A stretch of DNA of 11,031 nucleotides from positions 1-11,031 of the forward strand of contig NZ_GG700740.1 in NCBI RefSeq assembly GCF_000160835.1, written 5' to 3'. The notes under the pieces are model-generated. The model saw only the letters and a list, made by a program, of their open reading frames with translations. It was not told where the DNA came from and searched no databases. Below, one piece after another: positions 1-5,284 of the stretch (its first letter is position 1; each line of letters opens with the position of its first letter). A program made the translations under genes and the position numbers. This DNA comes from Limosilactobacillus antri DSM 16041 (GTDB lineage: Bacteria; Bacillota; Bacilli; Lactobacillales; Lactobacillaceae).

Positions 1-23
1 CCGTCTGAACGGCAATCTTTTTC
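1..23 (+). terminator. Partial terminator of an upstream gene, cut by the window edge
   Basis: CCGT and ACGG (positions 1-4 and 9-12) can pair around a CTGA loop, and a T-rich run follows at 18-22. The stem probably continues to the left of the window. It would separate the ars operon from whatever lies upstream. The visible stem is only four base pairs. Confidence 0.35.
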
Positions 24-33
24 ATTATTCATG

Positions 34-58
34 TGATATAATATAGATGAGCGTCTAT
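34..58 (+). promoter_or_regulatory. arsR promoter and ArsR operator
   Basis: TGATATAAT at 34-42 is an extended -10 box. No good -35 box is visible. Directly downstream, ATAGATGAGCGTCTAT (43-58) is a dyad with ATAGATG/CGTCTAT half-sites, one mismatch apart from perfect symmetry. Its position over the expected transcription start fits repression by the ArsR encoded just downstream. The same half-sites recur at 421-436, which supports a shared regulator. Confidence 0.7.
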
Positions 59-81
59 GTTTAATGTGGAGGATTTTACTG

Positions 82-399
82 ATGCACCATGAGTATAAAG
101 ATTTGGCATCACTTTTAAAGGTGGTTGCTGAACCTAACCGTCTTAAGATTTTAGAAATGCTATCCTGTGGTGAGATGTGTGGGTGTGATATACTTGCACA
201 CTTTGACTTTACACAACCGACTCTCTCCCACCATATGAGTATTCTGGAAAAAAGTGGATTAGTTAACGTAAGAAAAGATACTAAGTGGCACTATTATTCT
301 TTAAATTCAAACAAAAAAGAAGGACTGATTAGTGAATTAACACAAATACTATCTAAGACTGACCATTGCATATGTAAGGATTCATATTCAAACTGTTAG
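82..399 (+). CDS. arsR: ArsR-family arsenic-responsive repressor
   Basis: A 105-residue winged-helix repressor of the ArsR/SmtB family. Such proteins bind operator DNA as dimers and release it on binding As(III) or Sb(III). The HTH region spans about residues 40-62, with TQPTLSHHMSILEKSGLV as the recognition part. Cysteines sit just ahead of it (C29, C33, C35, as EMCGCDIL), similar to the ELCVCDL thiolate site of enteric ArsR. C96, C98 and C105 form a second cysteine group at the C-terminus. I chose ATG 82 rather than the in-frame ATG at 64 because TGGAGGA at 67-73 is the ribosome binding site and would otherwise be inside the gene. It is the first gene of arsR-acr3-arsC and probably autoregulates through the dyads at 43-58 and 421-436. 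Confidence 0.93.
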   Translation: MHHEYKDLASLLKVVAEPNRLKILEMLSCGEMCGCDILAHFDFTQPTLSHHMSILEKSGLVNVRKDTKWHYYSLNSNKKEGLISELTQILSKTDHCICKDSYSNC

Positions 400-420
400 C
401 TTTTTTATTTTGCATTATGC

Positions 421-436
421 ATAGATAATTATCTAT
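421..436 (+). promoter_or_regulatory. Second ArsR-type operator in front of acr3
   Basis: ATAGATAATTATCTAT is a perfect 16-bp palindrome with the same ATAGAT/ATCTAT half-sites as the dyad at 43-58. It sits between the arsR stop codon and the acr3 ribosome binding site (GGAGG, 439-443). It could be a second ArsR site that tunes acr3-arsC separately, or an internal operator acting as a roadblock. No convincing separate promoter for acr3 is visible. Confidence 0.6.
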
Positions 437-449
437 ATGGAGGGCTATT

Positions 450-1484
450 ATGCGTACTTCTAAAAATTTATCATTCATGGACCGTTATATGACCTTATGG
501 GTATTTTTAGCTATGGTACTTGGGATTTTAAGTGGATTTATTTTCCCTTCCTTGCCTAAGTTGATCAACAGTTGGTCAGTGGGAACTACGTCTATTCCGA
601 TTGCTATCGGCTTAATCTTAATGCTGTACCCGCCATTAACTAAGGTTAATTATGAAAAAATGGGTGATGTATTTCGTGATAAGAAAGAACTCAGTTTCTC
701 ACTAATTCAAAATTGGATTGTCGGGCCATTATTGATGTTTGCTTTAGCCATCATTTTTCTACACAATTATCCCAATTATATGATCGGTTTAATCATGATT
801 GGGTTGGCGCGTTGTATTGCGATGGTCATTGTATGGAATGAGCTAGCTCACGGTAATAATGACTATGCCGCCGGATTAGTAGCTTTGAATTCGATCTTTC
901 AAATTATTTTTTACTCTATTTATGCCTACATCTTTATTAGTGTTTTACCTAAGCTGTTCGGAATTAAGACACAAACGGTTAACATTACCATGGGTGAAAT
1001 TGCAAAGACTGTTTTTATTTATCTTGGAATCCCGTTTATCCTAGGGGTTTGTTCTCGTTACTTGATTATCAAGGGTAAAGGAAAAGACTGGTTTGAAGAT
1101 AAGTATGTTCCTAAAATTAGTCGCATTACAACTTGGGCATTACTATTTACCATCGTAGTTATGTTCTCGGTAAAAGGCGCTAAAGTGGTTCAACTACCTT
1201 TAGATGCCATACGTATCGCGATTCCTTTGCTTCTCTACTTTATTTTAATGTTCTTCCTCACTTTCTGGATTGCGAAGAGGACTGGCACAAACTACCCAAT
1301 CTCGGCCACGCAATCATTTACTGCTTCAAGCAATAACTTTGAACTAGCTGTTGCAGTAACTGTTGGTGTCTTTGGATTAAATTCTGGGGAAGCATTTGCA
1401 GCTGTTATCGGTCCAATGATTGAAGTTCCAGTTATGATGCTATTAGTTGATGTTTCACTTTGGATTAAGAGGAGATTTTATTAA
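450..1484 (+). CDS. acr3: Arsenite efflux permease, ACR3 family
   Basis: A 344-residue integral membrane protein of the ACR3 family (bile/arsenite/riboflavin transporter superfamily), about ten hydrophobic segments, normal length for the family. It exports As(III) from the cytoplasm. Recognisable motifs are [16 protein letters not shown] with the conserved transport cysteine (C122), [15 protein letters not shown] with a conserved glutamate (E299), and [10 protein letters not shown] near the C-terminus (E325). The start is supported by GGAGG at 439-443. It follows arsR in the same direction with a palindromic operator in the gap and ends two bases before arsC, whose ribosome binding site lies inside its last codons, so translation is probably coupled. 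No arsA or arsD is present, so export would be driven by the ion gradient rather than ATP. It is unlike the ArsB family in sequence. Confidence 0.95.
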   Translation: MRTSKNLSFMDRYMTLWVFLAMVLGILSGFIFPSLPKLINSWSVGTTSIPIAIGLILMLYPPLTKVNYEKMGDVFRDKKELSFSLIQNWIVGPLLMFALAIIFLHNYPNYMIGLIMIGLARCIAMVIVWNELAHGNNDYAAGLVALNSIFQIIFYSIYAYIFISVLPKLFGIKTQTVNITMGEIAKTVFIYLGIPFILGVCSRYLIIKGKGKDWFEDKYVPKISRITTWALLFTIVVMFSVKGAKVVQLPLDAIRIAIPLLLYFILMFFLTFWIAKRTGTNYPISATQSFTASSNNFELAVAVTVGVFGLNSGEAFAAVIGPMIEVPVMMLLVDVSLWIKRRFY

Positions 1485-1486
1485 TT

Positions 1487-1888
1487 ATGAAAAAAATCTA
1501 TTTTTTGTGTACTGGTAATTCTTGTCGTAGTCAGATTGCGGAAGGTTATGCCAAATTATTACTCAAAAATCAATATGAATGTAAAAGTGCCGGTGTTGAA
1601 AAGCATGGTCTCAACCCTTATGCAGTAGAGGTTATGGCTGAGGATGGAATTGATATTAGTCAGCAAAAATCAAAGCTGATTGACTTAGATTATTTCAATG
1701 CGGCTGATTTAATTGTGACCTTGTGCGGTGATGCGAAAGACCGCTGTCCTATAATTCCTCCCCAAGCCCAAAGCCTTCATTGGCCCTTACCAGATCCAGC
1801 GCAGGCTAAGGGAACACACGAGCAGAAAATGATTGTATTTCGTCAAGTACGTGATGAAATTAAACAATTAGTTAGAGGATTAATTTAG
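1487..1888 (+). CDS. arsC: Arsenate reductase, thioredoxin-coupled
   Basis: A 133-residue cytoplasmic enzyme with the low-molecular-weight tyrosine phosphatase fold. It reduces arsenate to arsenite, which Acr3 then exports. The N-terminal P-loop CTGNSCR (C8 to R14, CX5R) is intact. C80 and C87 in LCGDAKDRC match the redox relay cysteines (C82 and C89) of staphylococcal pI258 ArsC, which pass oxidation on to thioredoxin. D103 in WPLPDP matches the general acid. Length and all key residues are normal, so the protein should be active. The ribosome binding site AAGAGGAGA (1467-1475) overlaps the end of acr3. A diverged 3' copy of another arsC lies at 3125-3272. Confidence 0.95.
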   Translation: MKKIYFLCTGNSCRSQIAEGYAKLLLKNQYECKSAGVEKHGLNPYAVEVMAEDGIDISQQKSKLIDLDYFNAADLIVTLCGDAKDRCPIIPPQAQSLHWPLPDPAQAKGTHEQKMIVFRQVRDEIKQLVRGLI

Positions 1889-1908
1889 GGGCTATTTCTA
1901 GTAGCCTC
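1888..1908 (+). terminator. Weak hairpin after arsC
   Basis: GGGGCTA-type left arm (1888-1894) can pair with TAGCCTC (1902-1908) over a seven-base loop, including one G-T pair. No T-run follows, so termination on this alone is doubtful. It overlaps the first copy of the TTAGGGGCTATTT motif (1885-1897). Confidence 0.3.
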
Positions 1909-1935
1909 CTATATAAAATAGAATCAAACAAGAAA

Positions 1936-1955
1936 ATTCACTGCTATTCACTGCT
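1936..1955. repeat. Two tandem copies of ATTCACTGCT
   Basis: A 10-bp unit occurs twice head to tail in the gap between the convergent ends of arsC and cadX. It looks like a small slippage duplication at a junction. No function is visible. Confidence 0.6.
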
Positions 1956-2001
1956 CTATTTTTAATTACTTTCTCTTCTTAAGGGAAGCACTTAAGTCAA
2001 T

Positions 2002-2352
2002 TCACCTGTCAAGTTGAGCAAGTATTTTTTTCAGATCATCATCTTTTATAAAGTAGTACACCATTTTCCCCTTTTTTTGACGGTCTAAAATGTCAGCATC
2101 ATACAGCATTCTTAAGTGATGAGAAGCGGTTGCAATACTACAGCCTAAAATATATGCAATATCACAAACACATAACGATTCCTGAGCGATTAAAGAGAAA
2201 ATGATTTTTAACTTTTTCTCATCTGAGATTTTAGACAATACATAAAAGTATTTCTTAATACGTGATTTACCCAAGAATTCCGAGACCTTCATTACTTTAT
2301 CTGTCTCAACCAATGTCTGATCACAAGTAATGTCAGCACTTTTGCTTTTCAT
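2002..2352 (-). CDS. cadX: ArsR/SmtB-family cadmium-responsive regulator (CadX/CadC type)
   Basis: A 116-residue winged-helix regulator resembling CadC/CadX, which release DNA on binding Cd(II), Pb(II) or Zn(II). ESLCVCDIAYILGCSIATASHHLRML (about residues 58-83) contains the paired metal-ligand cysteines C61 and C63, followed by the recognition helix. An extra cysteine, C71, lies in the helix. Canonical CadC of pI258 uses two further N-terminal cysteines; here only C10 is present in that arm, so the metal site may be altered, as expected for the CadX branch. It lies 16 bases downstream of cadD on the same strand, the cadD-cadX order known from staphylococci. Its ribosome binding site (AGAGTGA region) is weak, suggesting coupling to cadD translation. 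The likely operator is the palindrome at 2997-3052. Confidence 0.85.
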   Translation of the reverse strand: MKSKSADITCDQTLVETDKVMKVSEFLGKSRIKKYFYVLSKISDEKKLKIIFSLIAQESLCVCDIAYILGCSIATASHHLRMLYDADILDRQKKGKMVYYFIKDDDLKKILAQLDR

Positions 2353-2368
2353 AGAATCACTCTGCCTA

Positions 2369-2986
2369 TTATTTAATTAAATTAATGAAAAGTTGAATTG
2401 ATCCATTTTCGATCAAAACGGAACCACCAATAAAGATATAAACGATTCCTATAAACCAACGACTATATTTTTCAAGAACTGTACCTACAGTTGGAATACT
2501 AACCGACTTCTGGGCAATAAAAACTAATAAGAAAATCATTATCAAAAACACGATTAAAGTTATTAATAACTTTGGTAGTGCCAAACTAATAAAGTAAGGT
2601 ACAAATAATCCAACATTATCAGCACCACAGCTCACAATAGTAATGAAAATCAAGGTTTTAATCAAATTATTTTGATTTGTATCTTTCAATTTTTCATTAG
2701 CCATTTTTTCACCGTCTGAATCTCCCAAAATTAAAGCCTTTATTCCCAAAAAGACAGGAATTATTCCTAGAAAACCTAATAATCGTTTATCAGGAACGTA
2801 ATGTAAAATGACAGCAAAGAACAAACTAACTAATATCAAAAGCCCAGACCCAAGAAATTGGCCTATATAAATATCTCTAACACCCTTTTTATCTTTAACT
2901 TTCGCAAAAAAAAGCATCAGAATTATTAATAAGTCAATAGCAGTACTCCAGTAAGTCACCACACCAGCAATAATTGTTCCTAACAT
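2369..2986 (-). CDS. cadD: Cadmium resistance transporter CadD
   Basis: A 205-residue membrane protein of the CadD family (LysE-like superfamily), giving cadmium resistance by efflux or sequestration at the membrane. Hydrophobic segments lie at about 4-28, 41-63, 68-88, 110-135, 137-158 and 176-197. Motifs typical of the family are TYWSTAIDLLIILMLFF near the N-terminus and SCGADNVGLFVPYF at about 119-132, with Asp/Asn/Cys residues inside a membrane segment. Length is normal. The start is fixed by a strong GGAGG (2996-3000 on the minus strand). The gene heads the cadD-cadX unit and is read toward the ars operon, so the two resistance units converge. Its codons are AT-rich, more so than the DUF421 segment to the right. 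Confidence 0.9.
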   Translation of the reverse strand: MLGTIIAGVVTYWSTAIDLLIILMLFFAKVKDKKGVRDIYIGQFLGSGLLILVSLFFAVILHYVPDKRLLGFLGIIPVFLGIKALILGDSDGEKMANEKLKDTNQNNLIKTLIFITIVSCGADNVGLFVPYFISLALPKLLITLIVFLIMIFLLVFIAQKSVSIPTVGTVLEKYSRWFIGIVYIFIGGSVLIENGSIQLFINLIK

Positions 2987-2996
2987 TTCTTATTTC

Positions 2997-3052
2997 CTCC
3001 AAAATAATATTCAAATATATATTTGAATATATATTTGAATATTATTTTGGAG
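2997..3052. promoter_or_regulatory. 56-bp near-perfect palindrome: cadD-cadX operator region
   Basis: Two 27-bp arms (2997-3023 and 3026-3052) are exact reverse complements around a two-base centre. Inside is the perfect 16-bp dyad TCAAATATATATTTGA (3011-3026), close to the TCAAATAnnTATTTGA operators of CadC-type repressors, plus a 12-bp direct repeat TATATTTGAATA (3018-3029 and 3030-3041). The left end includes the cadD ribosome binding site. A possible minus-strand promoter is TTGATG (complement of 3067-3072) 17 bases from CAAAAT, which would place the operator over the start point, but both boxes are imperfect. The transcript could also fold through this region and hide the ribosome binding site. 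Confidence 0.75.
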
Positions 3053-3124
3053 TACTCAGATTGAAACATCAAGACACCTTGAGAATTTTCTTTAATAAAT
3101 AGTCAAAAGCCAAATTTTATTTGT

Positions 3125-3272
3125 AGGTGTCCAGTAATACCACCACAAGCTAAAAGTATTCACTGGCCATTACCTGATCCGGCACAAGCAAAAGGCACAC
3201 ATGAACAAAAAATGATTGTGTTTCGACAAACGCGCGATGAAACTAAAAAAACGTATTGCCCAATTAGTTTAG
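3125..3272 (+). pseudogene. Frameshifted 3' remnant of a second arsC
   Basis: Translation from 3125 gives a stretch matching ArsC residues 86-126 ([32 protein letters not shown]), 36 of 41 identical to the intact copy by eye. The P-loop and everything upstream of codon 86 are missing. A seven-A run at 3245-3251 shifts the frame; removing one A restores KKRIAQLV and a TAG at 3270-3272. DNA differences from the intact arsC are frequent and mostly in third positions, so this is the end of a different arsC allele, not a recent local duplication. The bases just after the stop (GGGGCTATTT) also match the tail of the intact gene. It begins about 70 bases beyond the cad palindrome, which suggests that a cad segment was joined into a former ars locus. 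Confidence 0.88.
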
Positions 3273-3281
3273 GGGCTATTT
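3269..3281 (+). repeat. TTAGGGGCTATTT motif, left member of an inverted pair
   Basis: The 13-mer occurs exactly on the plus strand at 1885-1897 and here, and on the minus strand at 5100-5112; a one-mismatch minus-strand copy (TTAGGGGCTGTTT) lies at 5183-5195. This copy and the one at 5100-5112 flank the DUF3290-DUF421 and type I toxin segment as inverted repeats, with some similarity continuing past the core (TTTAATAAG against TATAAG). No transposase is present, so assignment to a mobile element is speculative. Confidence 0.55.
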
Positions 3282-3320
3282 TTAATAAGTAGACCCACTA
3301 ATAGAAATTAATCGAATACA

Positions 3321-3329
3321 TGTTACAAT
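3321..3329 (+). promoter_or_regulatory. Possible promoter for a leader RNA or the DUF3290-DUF421 unit
   Basis: TGTTACAAT at 3321-3329 is an extended -10 box (TGnTACAAT), with no clear -35 box. The same ATGTTACAAT string precedes the Fst-like toxin at 5218-5227. A transcript starting near 3336 would run into the terminator at 3380-3412. Confidence 0.45.
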
Positions 3330-3379
3330 ATAGATGCAACAGAAAAGATTATGCTGTTTTAACAAAATCAACATAAAAA

Positions 3380-3412
3380 GCCGTACCTTTGCTCGGGTAA
3401 CGGCCCTCTTTT
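3380..3412 (+). terminator. Intrinsic terminator or attenuator ahead of DUF3290
   Basis: GCCGTACC (3380-3387) pairs with GGTAACGGC (3396-3404), eight pairs with one bulged A, followed by CCTCTTTT. It lies about 50 bases before the DUF3290 gene, between the candidate promoter at 3321-3329 and the start codon. It therefore either ends a short (~75 nt) RNA or acts as an attenuator in the leader. An AACAG/CTGTT hairpin (3338-3342, 3353-3357) precedes it. Confidence 0.65.
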
Positions 3413-3465
3413 ATACCAAGTTTTATATTTATGGTCTATAAGTGATAAATCATAGGAAAGTTACA

Positions 3466-3909
3466 ATGACATTTTATACAGAAAATTACATTACCAACCA
3501 TCAGCAAGTTAATTCAGTGGTTAATTACACATTAATCCTCATTTCCCTGCTCCTACTCCTTGCCACCTCGCTTTATTACTTCCGGCACCGTTTACAAACC
3601 AAATACCGGGATCTGGGAATCATATTTCTCCTATTACTGTTGATCTTTTCCGGTTTACAGATTACCAACCTGGAGAAAAATTACACCCAGCATACACAGG
3701 CAAACCAAATGCAGCCGTTCATTCGGGCCGTGGCCCGTGACCATCATCTGAAAAGCAGCCAGGTGGTCGTTAACTCACCTACCCTGACTGATGGAATCAT
3801 CGTCCGTTTCAACAAGCAGGATTACCGGGTTAATTTCAGTTCGAGCGGTGATAATTACACTCTTACGCGAACCCACGTCGTTGACCACCACGTCAATATT
3901 CAAAATTAA
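3466..3909 (+). CDS. DUF3290-family membrane protein
   Basis: A 147-residue protein recognisable as DUF3290, a family of unknown function almost always encoded beside a DUF421 protein in Firmicutes. The N-terminus MTFYTENYIT is typical, and it is followed by two membrane segments (about 20-38 and 50-67), then an outward or soluble domain of about 80 residues (PFIRAVARDHHLKSSQVVV onward). I prefer ATG 3466 over an in-frame GTG at 3442 because of AGGAAAG at 3454-3460 and the family-like start. It is followed after 17 bases by the DUF421 gene, so the two are one operon. By eye the G+C content of this pair is higher than that of the ars and cad genes, which suggests a different source. Confidence 0.82.
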   Translation: MTFYTENYITNHQQVNSVVNYTLILISLLLLLATSLYYFRHRLQTKYRDLGIIFLLLLLIFSGLQITNLEKNYTQHTQANQMQPFIRAVARDHHLKSSQVVVNSPTLTDGIIVRFNKQDYRVNFSSSGDNYTLTRTHVVDHHVNIQN

Positions 3910-3926
3910 GGATGAAAATCGAGTAA

Positions 3927-4562
3927 ATGGATTACGGATTAATCACCATTAAATTTGTCCTGGGAATGCTCAGCCTCATTCTACAGATCAACCTGCTCGG
4001 TAAGGGGAACTTAGCGCCGACATCTGCAATTGACCAGGTCCAAAACTATGTTCTCGGGGGAATTCTCGGTGGAATCATCTACAATAAAGACATTACTGTC
4101 TTGCAATTTGTGATGGTCCTATTGATTTGGACCCTACTGGTCTTCATCATTAAGTTTACTAAGGAACATAACTACCTGGTTCAGAAGGTCGTTGATGGGC
4201 AGCCGCGCCTCGTCATTCGCAACGGTAAAATCTTGGTTGATAATTGTATTCACGCCAGTCTGTCCGCCAATGACCTAATGTTCAAATTGCGTGGTCATAA
4301 TATTTACGAGATCAGTAAGGTTAAAAGCTGTGTCCTCGAGCAAAATGGTCAGCTAGTAGTAATCGAAAACGACGAAGATAATATCCGATTTCCTCTAATC
4401 AACGATGGACGAATTAATCAAGATGTCCTTGAATTGATTCACCATGGCGAAAGCTGGATCGACGACCAGGTTCACCAAGCCGGTTATGCCAGTATCAGTG
4501 ACATCTTTCTCGGGGAATATATCCATGGTCAGCTCATCTTGACTCCTTATCCGCAACAATAA
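3927..4562 (+). CDS. DUF421 (YetF-like) membrane protein
   Basis: A 211-residue protein of the DUF421/YetF family. Membrane segments lie at about 5-24, 38-53 and 58-77; a cytoplasmic alpha/beta domain follows, with RLVIRNGKI (94-102) and ANDLMFKLRGHNIYEISKVKSCVLEQNGQL (114-143), the usual family signature. The C-terminal part (about 155-211) extends beyond the minimal domain. YetF-type proteins have been linked to spore germination in bacilli, but in lactobacilli the role of the DUF3290-DUF421 pair is unknown. The AAGGATG element at 3908-3914 is rather far (12 bases) from the start codon, so translation may depend on coupling to the gene before it. Confidence 0.85.
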   Translation: MDYGLITIKFVLGMLSLILQINLLGKGNLAPTSAIDQVQNYVLGGILGGIIYNKDITVLQFVMVLLIWTLLVFIIKFTKEHNYLVQKVVDGQPRLVIRNGKILVDNCIHASLSANDLMFKLRGHNIYEISKVKSCVLEQNGQLVVIENDEDNIRFPLINDGRINQDVLELIHHGESWIDDQVHQAGYASISDIFLGEYIHGQLILTPYPQQ

Positions 4563-4564
4563 AA

Positions 4565-4600
4565 AGCCAGTCATGAATTGTGATTGCTTGTGTTTTAGTT
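4565..4600 (+). terminator. Probable terminator of the DUF3290-DUF421 operon
   Basis: AGCCAGTCA (4565-4573) pairs with TGATTGCT (4581-4588) over a seven-base loop, with one bulged C and one G-T pair, preceded by A5 and followed by TGTGTTTTAGTTTT. It begins three bases after the DUF421 stop. Downstream to 4729 I see no gene; the only structure is the small hairpin AATTAAC/GTTAATT (4616-4633). Confidence 0.5.
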
Positions 4601-4729
4601 TTACAACTTTATCATAATTAACATAAGTTAATTTAATGGTTAACCTTGAGAATTGTATGTAAACCTATTTCCAGTAATTTCCTAAAAAGATACGATTTAA
4701 TGAATACCTATATATAATTAGGGCTAAGT

Positions 4730-4757
4730 AAAAAACGCCTGTCGAACGCGACAGACG
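4730..4757 (-). terminator. Terminator of the minus-strand peptide mRNA
   Basis: On the minus strand CGTCTGTCG and CGACAGGCG (plus 4749-4757 and 4736-4744) form a nine-pair stem with one G-T pair around a CGTT loop, followed by six T residues. It ends a transcript that would start near 4936, about 205 nt long, carrying the 33-codon reading frame at 4779-4880. Confidence 0.8.
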
Positions 4758-4778
4758 CTGGTTTATTCTGCTGAAATG

Positions 4779-4880
4779 CTAAAGCAGGTGCTTTAACAGC
4801 TCAATAATGAACTTAATCAGTTTTTTCAGTTGCTTCTTACTTAAAAAAGGCAACAATACAAATACGATGATGCAATGCAT
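4779..4880 (-). CDS. 33-residue hydrophobic/cationic peptide, candidate type I toxin
   Basis: A short reading frame of 33 codons. The peptide starts MHCIIVFVLLPFL (hydrophobic), then SKKQLKKLIKFIIELLKHLL, an amphipathic lysine- and leucine-rich helix. This composition suits a membrane-acting toxin. It has a strong ribosome binding site AAGGAGG (4890-4896, minus strand), a good promoter (extended -10 TGATACAAT, -35 TTATAA, 17-base spacing) and its own terminator at 4730-4757. The ribosome binding site is enclosed in a seven-pair hairpin ending one base before the start codon. Codons 3-9 contain a 17-base sequence exactly complementary to the predicted 5' end of the divergent small RNA at 4979-5064. 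I do not recognise the peptide: it lacks the P-G-WL pattern of Fst toxins. A membrane-active regulatory peptide or bacteriocin-like peptide is an alternative reading. Toxicity is inference. Confidence 0.72.
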   Translation of the reverse strand: MHCIIVFVLLPFLSKKQLKKLIKFIIELLKHLL

Positions 4881-4900
4881 CGGGAAGAACCTCCTTCCCG
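4881..4900 (-). promoter_or_regulatory. Hairpin enclosing the peptide's ribosome binding site
   Basis: On the minus strand CGGGAAG and CTTCCCG (seven perfect pairs) enclose a GAGGTT loop. AAGGAGG lies across the left arm and loop, and the hairpin ends directly at the ATG. In known type I toxin mRNAs, such occlusion keeps translation low until the RNA is processed or refolded. Confidence 0.75.
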
Positions 4901-4942
4901 CGCTATTGAACGTGTGATTAAGACGTCCTGACGCGCATCAAT

Positions 4943-4972
4943 ATTGTATCATAGAAAATAATCGGTTATAAT
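4943..4972. promoter_or_regulatory. Two face-to-face overlapping sigma-A promoters
   Basis: Plus strand: TTGTAT (4944-4949), 17-base spacer, TATAAT (4967-4972). Minus strand: TTATAA (4966-4971), 17-base spacer, TACAAT (4943-4948) with a TGn extension. Each -10 box overlaps the -35 box of the other, so RNA polymerase can occupy only one at a time. The plus promoter serves the small RNA, the minus promoter the peptide mRNA. Confidence 0.85.
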
Positions 4973-4978
4973 ATAGTT

Positions 4979-5064
4979 ACAAATACGATGATGCTGGCGT
5001 GCAAATTGGATCAGCTGATTACTTATCCGAGCCGGCGGGACATCTGAAAAGATGCCCTTTTTTT
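4979..5064 (+). ncRNA. Candidate antitoxin small RNA (~85 nt)
   Basis: It would begin about seven bases after TATAAT (4967-4972) and end at a terminator GGGACATCT/AGATGCCC (5037-5057, one bulged A, GAAA loop) with seven T residues (5058-5064). Its first 16-17 nucleotides (TACAAATACGATGATGC, 4978-4994) are repeated at 4857-4873 inside the peptide gene, which is read from the other strand, so the RNA is perfectly complementary to codons 3-9 of the peptide mRNA. The two transcripts diverge and do not overlap, so pairing would occur in trans through this repeat, as in tisB-istR-1 or zor-orz type loci of enterics. No reading frame is apparent in it. Confidence 0.72.
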
Positions 5065-5099
5065 ATGTCCAATTTCCTGGTTCAGGGTCCATAACTTAT

Positions 5100-5112
5100 A
5101 AATAGCCCCTAA
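5100..5112 (-). repeat. TTAGGGGCTATTT motif, right member of the inverted pair
   Basis: Read on the minus strand this is the same 13-mer as at 1885-1897 and 3269-3281. Together with 3269-3281 it brackets about 1.8 kb in inverted orientation. A one-mismatch copy follows at 5183-5195. Confidence 0.55.
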
Positions 5113-5129
5113 GAAATATTGATATAGCA

Positions 5130-5166
5130 AGCCCCTGTATTCTACAATCGGAATACAGGGGCTTTT
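5130..5166 (+). terminator. Strong stand-alone terminator hairpin
   Basis: AGCCCCTGTATTC (5130-5142) and its exact 13-base complement (5151-5163) enclose an eight-base loop, followed by TTTTAATTT. It has no reading frame in front of it and probably insulates the two neighbouring toxin loci from each other. Confidence 0.75.
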
Positions 5167-5179
5167 AATTTATATATTC

Positions 5180-5205
5180 AAAAAACAGCCCCTAAATTAA
5201 GGGGC
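5180..5205 (-). terminator. Possible minus-strand terminator
   Basis: GCCCCT/AGGGGC (5188-5193, 5200-5205) form six pairs with a six-base loop. On the minus strand it is followed by TGTTTTTT. It overlaps the fourth copy of the TTAGGGGCT motif. No matching minus-strand gene is visible directly upstream. Confidence 0.4.
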
Positions 5206-5218
5206 AAAAATTGGCTTA

Positions 5219-5227
5219 TGTTACAAT
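5219..5227 (+). promoter_or_regulatory. Promoter of the Fst-like toxin mRNA
   Basis: TGTTACAAT is an extended -10 box without a good -35 box. Transcription would start near 5234, giving a ~50-base leader. CTGTCACA (5235-5242) in that leader can pair with TGTGACAG (5396-5403) after the stop codon, a long-range helix of the kind that keeps par toxin mRNA stable and poorly translated. Confidence 0.65.
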
Positions 5228-5284
5228 TTAGGAACTGTCACATTCCGCTTAGAATCAACTTTCTAATGTTGGGAGGTGAGACCA

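Larger units (their letters stand above)
4857..4994. repeat. 17-bp direct repeat linking peptide gene and small RNA
   Basis: TACAAATACGATGATGC occurs exactly at 4857-4873 and 4978-4994, and the matches stop abruptly on both sides. One copy lies in codons of the minus-strand peptide and the other at the 5' end of the plus-strand RNA, so the repeat creates complementarity between the two transcripts. The listed span includes both copies and the DNA between. Confidence 0.9.

Noticed and set aside
64..81. Upstream start for arsR adding six residues
   Set aside because: The extension would be encoded by the ribosome binding site TGGAGGA itself; ATG 82 gives normal spacing and family length.
3018..3041. 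The 12-bp direct repeats as iterons or a CRISPR-like array
   Set aside because: Only two copies without spacers, explained by overlapping TCAAATA/TATTTGA operator half-sites in the cadD control region.
3269..5112. A complete insertion sequence bounded by the TTAGGGGCTATTT inverted pair
   Set aside because: No transposase-like reading frame or target-site duplication is visible between or beside the copies; only the repeat itself is reported.
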